A stretch of DNA of 64,000 bases, taken from CAG-411 sp963643465 (GTDB taxonomy: Bacteria; Bacillota; Clostridia; Lachnospirales; Lachnospiraceae). Within the stretch, counting starts at the first letter, position 1, and each line of letters begins with the position of its first letter. The notes beneath the pieces were generated by a model. That model ran no database searches and was not told the DNA's origin. It was given only the letters and a program-made list of their open reading frames with translations. The position numbers and the translations under genes are program-made. This document shows positions 59,312 through 64,000 of the stretch, piece after piece. The stretch covers positions 1 to 64,000 of the forward strand of contig CAVIJT010000001.1 of the NCBI GenBank assembly GCA_963643465.1, in the 5' to 3' direction.

Positions 59312-60090
59312 AAGCAAAGAAACTATTTGGCAGTATATTGTTTATTGTCGGTCTTATTTTATTCTGGCAACTACTATATGTTGCCAGCACCCAATGGTTT
59401 GGATGGATGAAGCCATACGCATTTCCACATCCGAAGGGCGTTTATGAAAGTTTTCTTTCCATGCTGACTAATGGTACTTTACTTCTGGCAATTGCCAAAA
59501 GTTTTTACCGTGTATTGATTGGCTTTGCTATTTCCCTTATAATTGGTATAATATTAGGAGTATTAATTACCAAATTCCATTATTTATCCACTAATCTAAA
59601 ACCACTTATCCTTGGCATACAAACCTTACCTAGTATTTGCTGGGTACCTTTTGCCATCCTGTGGTTTGGACTTACCGAGCAGGCTATTATTTTTGTAGTT
59701 GTTATGGGTTCTGCATTCAGCATTGCCCTTACCATTGAGAGTGCTATTAAAAATATTCCACCACTCTATATAAAGGCTGCAAAAACAATGGGAACCCCTA
59801 CTACCATGCTTTACACAAAAGTAATTTTTCCTGCTGCTCTTCCTGCCTTTGTTGCAGGATTAAAACAAGCATGGTCCTTTGCATGGCGCGCACTAATGTC
59901 AGGAGAAGTTATGTCCGCCTCTGTGGGACTTGGATATACCTTGATGCTTGGAAGAAATCTGGCAGACATCAATCAGGTTATGACTATCATGCTTATTATT
60001 TTACTACTTGGCATTATAATGGATAAGGGAATTTTCTCTAACATAGAAAACCGTATTTTGAGAAAACGCGGATTATTGAAAAACAATTAA
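59305..60090 (+). CDS. SsuC/TauC-like ABC permease
   Basis: This 261-aa permease has six membrane helices and the EAA-like loop AAKTMGTPTTMLYTKVIFP that contacts the ATPase. It is the membrane part of the importer with the two genes before it. Confidence 0.93.
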   Translation: MLKAKKLFGSILFIVGLILFWQLLYVASTQWFGWMKPYAFPHPKGVYESFLSMLTNGTLLLAIAKSFYRVLIGFAISLIIGIILGVLITKFHYLSTNLKPLILGIQTLPSICWVPFAILWFGLTEQAIIFVVVMGSAFSIALTIESAIKNIPPLYIKAAKTMGTPTTMLYTKVIFPAALPAFVAGLKQAWSFAWRALMSGEVMSASVGLGYTLMLGRNLADINQVMTIMLIILLLGIIMDKGIFSNIENRILRKRGLLKNN

Positions 60091-60117
60091 CTACTTGTAA
60101 GAAAGGTGAGGGAAGTC

Positions 60118-61140
60118 ATGTCTTTAAAGAAAATTGCAGAACTAACTGGCACTTCCATTGCTACCGTATCAAGAGTCTTAAACAACCCGGAATATCATTG
60201 CCACAATGAGGTCTTAACAAAAAAAATACGTGAAACAGCTAAACAGCTAAACTACACACCAAACGACAGTGCCAGGGCATTAAAACAAAGCCAGACATCC
60301 GTTCCTAATAACCAATATTGTATCGACATTTTACTGGCTCGTTTTGATCATATGGAAAAGGACTCGTTTTTTGCAGAAATTTATCGCTACGTAGAAGCAG
60401 AATTATATATGCAGGGCTATTCTGTGGGAAATATGCTTACCATGCGAGATGTATCAGAACTTACCCTTTCTCCCAAAAACAAACTTCGGGATGGACTTGT
60501 CATTTTAGGAAAATGTCCAGAAATGGCAGTAGACACTGTAAAACGTGCATACAAGGCAGTAGTAGCTATTGACCGTAATCCTATGGATTATAAGATGGAT
60601 GAAGTGACTTGTAGCGGTGCAAAAGCAGCACAAATGGCAGTGGAATATTTGATTGAACTTGGACACTCAAAAATTGGCTATATTGGAGATTGTACCATGG
60701 AAGCCCGCTACTATGGTTATCATGAGACTATGCTCAATCACAAACTAGCCATTTCATATGAATACATTTTATCTACCAATCAAACAAGAGACGAAGGGTA
60801 TCAGGCATTTCATACCTTTTCTTCTCTCAGAGTACCACCTACTGCTATTTTTTGTGCCAATGATATTACGGCACTGGGTTTTATCAAAGCAATGAAAGAA
60901 ACCAATGGCAGAAAGAAGAAAAATATTTATCAACCAGCCATTATATCTATTGATGACATCGAAGAAGCATCTGCAAACCACCCTATGCTTACTACCATTC
61001 AAATTCCAAAATCTGATATGGTACACATGGCAATTCTTACACTAAAGGATCGTCTGGACGGACATCACAAAGAATGTATTCGTCTGGAACTTCCCTGTCA
61101 TCTTATTGTCCGAGAAACATCCGGAATGTATATTAACTAA
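60118..61140 (+). CDS. LacI-family transcriptional regulator
   Basis: This 340-aa repressor has the LacI helix-turn-helix MSLKKIAELTGTSIATVSRV and hinge (about 45-60), then a periplasmic-binding-like sensor (IGYIGD, FCANDITALGFIKA). The ATG at 60118 has GAGGGAAG upstream; a GTG at 60106 lacks spacing. As the last gene of the importer operon it probably controls it through the palindromes at 57282-57381. A sugar-type effector domain next to an Ssu-type importer is unusual. Confidence 0.92.
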   Translation: MSLKKIAELTGTSIATVSRVLNNPEYHCHNEVLTKKIRETAKQLNYTPNDSARALKQSQTSVPNNQYCIDILLARFDHMEKDSFFAEIYRYVEAELYMQGYSVGNMLTMRDVSELTLSPKNKLRDGLVILGKCPEMAVDTVKRAYKAVVAIDRNPMDYKMDEVTCSGAKAAQMAVEYLIELGHSKIGYIGDCTMEARYYGYHETMLNHKLAISYEYILSTNQTRDEGYQAFHTFSSLRVPPTAIFCANDITALGFIKAMKETNGRKKKNIYQPAIISIDDIEEASANHPMLTTIQIPKSDMVHMAILTLKDRLDGHHKECIRLELPCHLIVRETSGMYIN

Positions 61141-61155
61141 TGAAATCCATTCTAC

Positions 61156-61197
61156 AAAAGGCCTTTTTGACTGCAAGCATGTCAAAAAAGCCTTTTT
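61156..61197. terminator. Bidirectional terminator of the importer operon
   Basis: AAAAGGC-C-TTTTTGAC (61156-61171) pairs with GTCAAAAA-A-GCCTTTT (61181-61196), followed by T on both strands. Confidence 0.85.
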
Positions 61198-61205
61198 TGC
61201 AAATT

Positions 61206-61787
61206 TTACTTTTTCCACTCTGTTCCGTTATAAGTAAATATCGTTGCCTCACAATTTTGCTGCAATCCTTCTCCCCAAAAATCCTTGGTTCCATGCCCTT
61301 CTATATGACACATCAATCCTTTATTTAAGGCTCCATGAGCCACAATCATAATACGCTTTGTGCTTTCCCATGCAGGCTCCACAATTTCTTCTAAAAAGGA
61401 TTTGGTTCTGGCACATACCTGCTCCAGACTTTCTCCCTCTTTAGGTGGAGTATATTTTCCCGGTTCCGTGAAAAAATAACGATATGGACTGCTCTCATTA
61501 TTCCATTTGGAATATTGAACACCTTCCATACAGCCAAACGATATTTCTTGTAGCCTTCTATCACGGATAATCGGAATATTTCTATGTCCACGTATCAAAC
61601 AAGCAGTCTCATACGCCCGAATCAAAGGAGAAGCATATATCCGGTCAAAATGCACATCCTCTAACTTCTCGCCTAATTTGCCAGCTAATTCCCGCCCAGT
61701 TTCATTTAACTCAATATCCATAGAACCTTGCAATTTTCCTTCTGCGTTCCAAACAGTTTCTCCATGCCTTATAATGTAAACTTCCAT
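61206..61787 (-). CDS. Histidine phosphatase (phosphoglycerate mutase-like)
   Basis: This 193-aa enzyme has the RHGE motif with phosphohistidine His8, ASPLIRAYETA, and MIVAHGALNKGL (second His). Such short forms are usually phosphatases for small phosphoesters (cobC/GpmB types), not glycolytic mutases. Substrate unknown. Confidence 0.9.
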   Translation of the reverse strand: MEVYIIRHGETVWNAEGKLQGSMDIELNETGRELAGKLGEKLEDVHFDRIYASPLIRAYETACLIRGHRNIPIIRDRRLQEISFGCMEGVQYSKWNNESSPYRYFFTEPGKYTPPKEGESLEQVCARTKSFLEEIVEPAWESTKRIMIVAHGALNKGLMCHIEGHGTKDFWGEGLQQNCEATIFTYNGTEWKK

Positions 61788-61954
61788 ATGCAGCCTCTCT
61801 TCCTTTGTATGATTTCCTATTTCTGTATCTATTTTAGCAAATATTTTTTAAAATGAAAAGGTAGTTATCACTAACTAACAAGTAACAACAACACGCAACC
61901 TTGACGATATAATTATTGTTCACATCGTATAACTTATAAAAGGAGGGTTTATTT

Positions 61955-62410
61955 ATGGATTATTATATGGAAGAAGCAAGAAAAGAGGCTTACAAAGGAA
62001 TCCGTAATCAGGAAGGAGGTCCTTTTGGCTCTGTAATTGTAAAGGATGGAAAAATTGTAGGAAGAGGGCATAATCGGGTACTTTTGAAAAAAGATCCTAC
62101 CTGCCATGGAGAAATGGAAGCCATTCGAGATGCCTGCCAAACTCTTGGCACACATGATTTAACCGGATGTACACTATACACCACAGCAGAACCATGCCCT
62201 ATGTGTCTCGGTGCCACTCTATGGTCCAATATGACACAAATATACTATGGATGTACTGTAAAAGATACCGATGCTATCGGTTTTCGAGATGACCGGTTTT
62301 ATGATTTCTTAAACGGAAAAAAAGAACTTTTAAAAGAAGAAGAACTCAATCGCAAAGAATGTTTGGAACTATTTGAAGATTACAAAAATTCTAAACACGA
62401 AATATACTAA
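61955..62410 (+). CDS. Nucleoside deaminase, guanine deaminase-like
   Basis: This 151-aa zinc enzyme has zinc-binding His51 and catalytic Glu53 (CHGEMEA), Cys81 and Cys84 (EPCPMCLG). The C-terminal part (DAIGFRDDRFYDF) resembles bacterial guanine deaminases more than TadA. AGGAGGG precedes the ATG. No purine riboswitch is visible in the 167-nt region before it (61788-61954), which has only AT-rich promoter-like sequence. Confidence 0.88.
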   Translation: MDYYMEEARKEAYKGIRNQEGGPFGSVIVKDGKIVGRGHNRVLLKKDPTCHGEMEAIRDACQTLGTHDLTGCTLYTTAEPCPMCLGATLWSNMTQIYYGCTVKDTDAIGFRDDRFYDFLNGKKELLKEEELNRKECLELFEDYKNSKHEIY

Positions 62411-62411
62411 A

Positions 62412-62476
62412 TTTAGGCTTAGCAACGTGGTTGCACGTTTATAAATCTAATCGTGCATAGTCATGCTAAGCCTAAA
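62412..62476. terminator. Large bidirectional hairpin after the deaminase gene
   Basis: TTTAGGCTTAGC (62412-62423) pairs with GCTAAGCCTAAA (62465-62476); the 41-nt interior has a second stem GCACG (62433-62437) with CGTGC (62452-62456). A and T tracts flank it on both sides, between convergent genes. Confidence 0.8.
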
Positions 62477-62494
62477 ATTTTTAAGCATTACGAA

Positions 62495-63547
62495 TTAGCA
62501 ATTACCAGTCAATTCACACATTAATTCATGAACACTGACAATCTCATTAATTCTATCTACATTGTCACCGCAAAATACCAATCCGTTATCCACATCTCCC
62601 TTTACTGCATCCACCAATGCTTTTGTAATACAATATGGGATTGTTGCAGGATTACATTTTGCCAAACACTGATAACATTTTTCTACCCCACATTTTCCTT
62701 CTGCTGCGCGCTGTAAGAAACTATTATGAATGGCTCTTCCAGGCATACCAACCGGACTTTGTACAATAGAAATATCCTCTTTCTTTGCCTGTATGTATGC
62801 TTGTTTATAAGCGTCTGAAGCATCACATTCATGAGTTGCCACAAAACGACTGGCAATCTGCACACCATCTGCTCCAAGTTCAAATACATGCTCTATATCA
62901 CTGTGGTCAAATACTCCACCAGCTACAATCACAGGAATATTCTTTTCATACTTTTCCCCATGCTCTTTTACTACAGCAAGAATTTCTTTAATCTCTTTAT
63001 CAAAGTCAATTCCCTCTGCTAATTCTTCCTTGCTAAATCCTAAATGTCCACCAGCTTTTGGACCTTCGATTACTACAAAATCTGCTGTGTAATCGTACTT
63101 TCTCTGCCATTTTTGTAAAATAAGTTTTGCACAACGGGCAGACGATACAATAGGAGCAATTTTACTATCATAACCTTCCACTAATTCTGGAAGATCTAAT
63201 GGTAATCCCGCACCTGAAATGATTACATCTGCACCTGCTTTTGCAGCCTCTCTTACATGCTCTCTATAATGCTTTAATGCAACCATGACATTAACTCCAA
63301 CTAATCCATTTCCCTCTGCAATTTCCTTTGCTTTTGCAATCTGTTCGTGAATGGCTTCCAAATTACATTTGTGTTGATTTTTATCAAAATCTTCTTTTTC
63401 AAAACCTATTTGTGCAGAGGAAATAATACCAACTCCACCCTCTTTTGCCACACTTCCAGCAAGACGTCCCAAGCTGACTCCTACCCCCATTCCACCTTGG
63501 ATAATAGGGTATTTTGCCACTTTATTTCCAATTCTTAATTCTCTCAT
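62495..63547 (-). CDS. Nitronate monooxygenase / FabK-like flavoprotein
   Basis: This 350-aa FMN-dependent TIM barrel has the opening YPIIQGGMGVGVS, VNVMVALKHYREHV, GPKAGGHLG, PVIVAGGVFD and GADGVQIASRFVATHEC. A Cys-rich insertion (CGVEKCYQCLAKC near residue 288) is present, seen in a subgroup of these proteins. It may oxidise nitronates or reduce enoyl groups; no fatty acid genes are adjacent, so the former is favoured. Confidence 0.88.
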   Translation of the reverse strand: MRELRIGNKVAKYPIIQGGMGVGVSLGRLAGSVAKEGGVGIISSAQIGFEKEDFDKNQHKCNLEAIHEQIAKAKEIAEGNGLVGVNVMVALKHYREHVREAAKAGADVIISGAGLPLDLPELVEGYDSKIAPIVSSARCAKLILQKWQRKYDYTADFVVIEGPKAGGHLGFSKEELAEGIDFDKEIKEILAVVKEHGEKYEKNIPVIVAGGVFDHSDIEHVFELGADGVQIASRFVATHECDASDAYKQAYIQAKKEDISIVQSPVGMPGRAIHNSFLQRAAEGKCGVEKCYQCLAKCNPATIPYCITKALVDAVKGDVDNGLVFCGDNVDRINEIVSVHELMCELTGNC

Positions 63548-63659
63548 GATTTCCCTCCAAATACTATCTTTTTTTTATTCTAACAGCATACAAATTTTAT
63601 ATGTATTTTTAAATTTTCGTTTTTCAAATCATTTAATGTAGTTTTCAATACTAGATATA

Positions 63660-63688
63660 TTGTATTTTAAAACTATTTATGTTACAAT
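63660..63688 (+). promoter_or_regulatory. Promoter of the TetR-family gene
   Basis: TTGTAT (63660-63665), 17-bp spacer, TACAAT (63683-63688), 41 bp before the start codon. Confidence 0.75.
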
Positions 63689-63729
63689 TTACAAAACAGG
63701 CATTTTTGTCACATTTCTAGGAGGACTCC

Positions 63730-64000
63730 ATGCAAAACGGAAAACTATATATTGCAGAGGCATTACTTTCCCTCATGCAATCCAAACCACTACAAGACAT
63801 TTCAGTGAAAGAGCTGGTAAAAAAAGCGGGTGTTTCCCGTATGACCTACTACCGATATTTTTCTTCCAAAGAAGAAATCCTTTCATCCTACATAGATCAT
63901 ATTATAGCAGAATACGAAAAACAGGTGGAACAATCTGATACCAACTCTTTCCACAGCTATGAACATGCGCTTTCCAGCCTTTTATTTTTTCAAAAGTATA
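63730..64000 (+). CDS. TetR/AcrR-family regulator, cut by the window end
   Basis: The first 90 codons are present. The frame begins MQNGKLYIAEALL and has a TetR helix-turn-helix ISVKELVKKAGVSRMTYYRYF (about 25-45), then KEEILSSYID. The ATG follows AGGAGG. The open frame extends past the end of the window. It is divergent from the nitronate monooxygenase gene, which it might control. Confidence 0.88.
   Translation, partial: MQNGKLYIAEALLSLMQSKPLQDISVKELVKKAGVSRMTYYRYFSSKEEILSSYIDHIIAEYEKQVEQSDTNSFHSYEHALSSLLFFQKY

Noticed and set aside
61788..61954. Purine riboswitch before the deaminase gene
   Set aside because: None of the conserved loop or junction sequences of the purine aptamer is present.

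Overview
The window looks like chromosomal backbone from a low-GC, spore-forming, anaerobic Firmicute, most likely a Lachnospiraceae-type Clostridia. The evidence is the AT-rich composition, sigma-A promoters of TTGACA-N17-TATAAT type, strong AGGAGG ribosome sites, sporulation genes (spoIIAA-spoIIAB-sigF, spoVAA to spoVAE), formate-tetrahydrofolate ligase, and small Cys-rich proteins of a kind I associate with that family. I see no prophage, insertion sequence, CRISPR array or plasmid gene. Family placement is inference; no rRNA is present.

Layout. 1-4.7 kb: tRNA-Leu(CAA), a cyclophilin, and an exported wall pair (amidase and GHL10 glycosidase). 4.7-6.1 kb: a divergent SOS locus (YneA-like division inhibitor / lexA) with five LexA-type boxes. 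6.1-9.6 kb: the yhbY-nadD-yqeK-rsfS-chrA operon. 9.6-13.4 kb: a lipoprotein nuclease, NADH pyrophosphatase and an M14 carboxypeptidase. 13.4-18.5 kb: an AbrB-like regulator, an unknown protein, DUF815 ATPase/thiN, an HPt protein and CorA. 18.6-26 kb: a sporulation block in which spoVAA-AB-AC and spoVAD-AE are separated by a zinc-ribbon gene, an unusual Fur and birA. 26-29.5 kb: a TPR/zinc-ribbon membrane protein, a 44-aa ORF and a DUF342 (FapA-like) protein. 29.8-34.9 kb: T-box-controlled valS and a diguanylate cyclase behind a c-di-GMP-I riboswitch. 34.9-42 kb: sfsA, a HAD phosphatase, and a Bce-type sensor/ABC module. 42-46.3 kb: dinB, fhs and an SLC13-like permease. 46.3-55.9 kb: a C39-like peptidase, a four-Cys small protein, a tandem ATP-grasp enzyme, FtsK/SpoIIIE, a GPH sugar carrier, TepA, Nudix and GNAT. 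56-64 kb: an HD-GYP response regulator, an SsuABC-like importer with a LacI regulator, a histidine phosphatase, a nucleoside deaminase, a nitronate monooxygenase and a TetR gene cut by the window end.

Most notable signals. (1) An approximately 90-nt leader element occurs five times, always on the sense strand 35-58 nt before a start codon (YneA-like, AbrB-like, spoIIAA, TPR protein, DUF342 protein). Nearly all differences in its hairpin are G-U wobble pairs only when read in the direction of transcription, which suggests a cis-acting RNA. I do not recognise it as a known family. (2) Both halves of the split spoVA cluster carry matching forespore sigma-G-like promoters (GAATA-N18-CAYACTA). One of them drives an unlisted 50-aa membrane protein placed ahead of spoVAA. 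(3) The Fur-family protein has ten cysteines and no histidine. (4) A diguanylate cyclase lies behind a c-di-GMP riboswitch and a terminator, which suggests feedback control. (5) A tandem ATP-grasp ligase is clustered with a membrane-anchored cysteine peptidase and a four-Cys protein.

Many gene starts below were moved inward from the longest open frame because a Shine-Dalgarno sequence sits correctly before an internal start. All functions are from recognised motifs and context; no database search was run.
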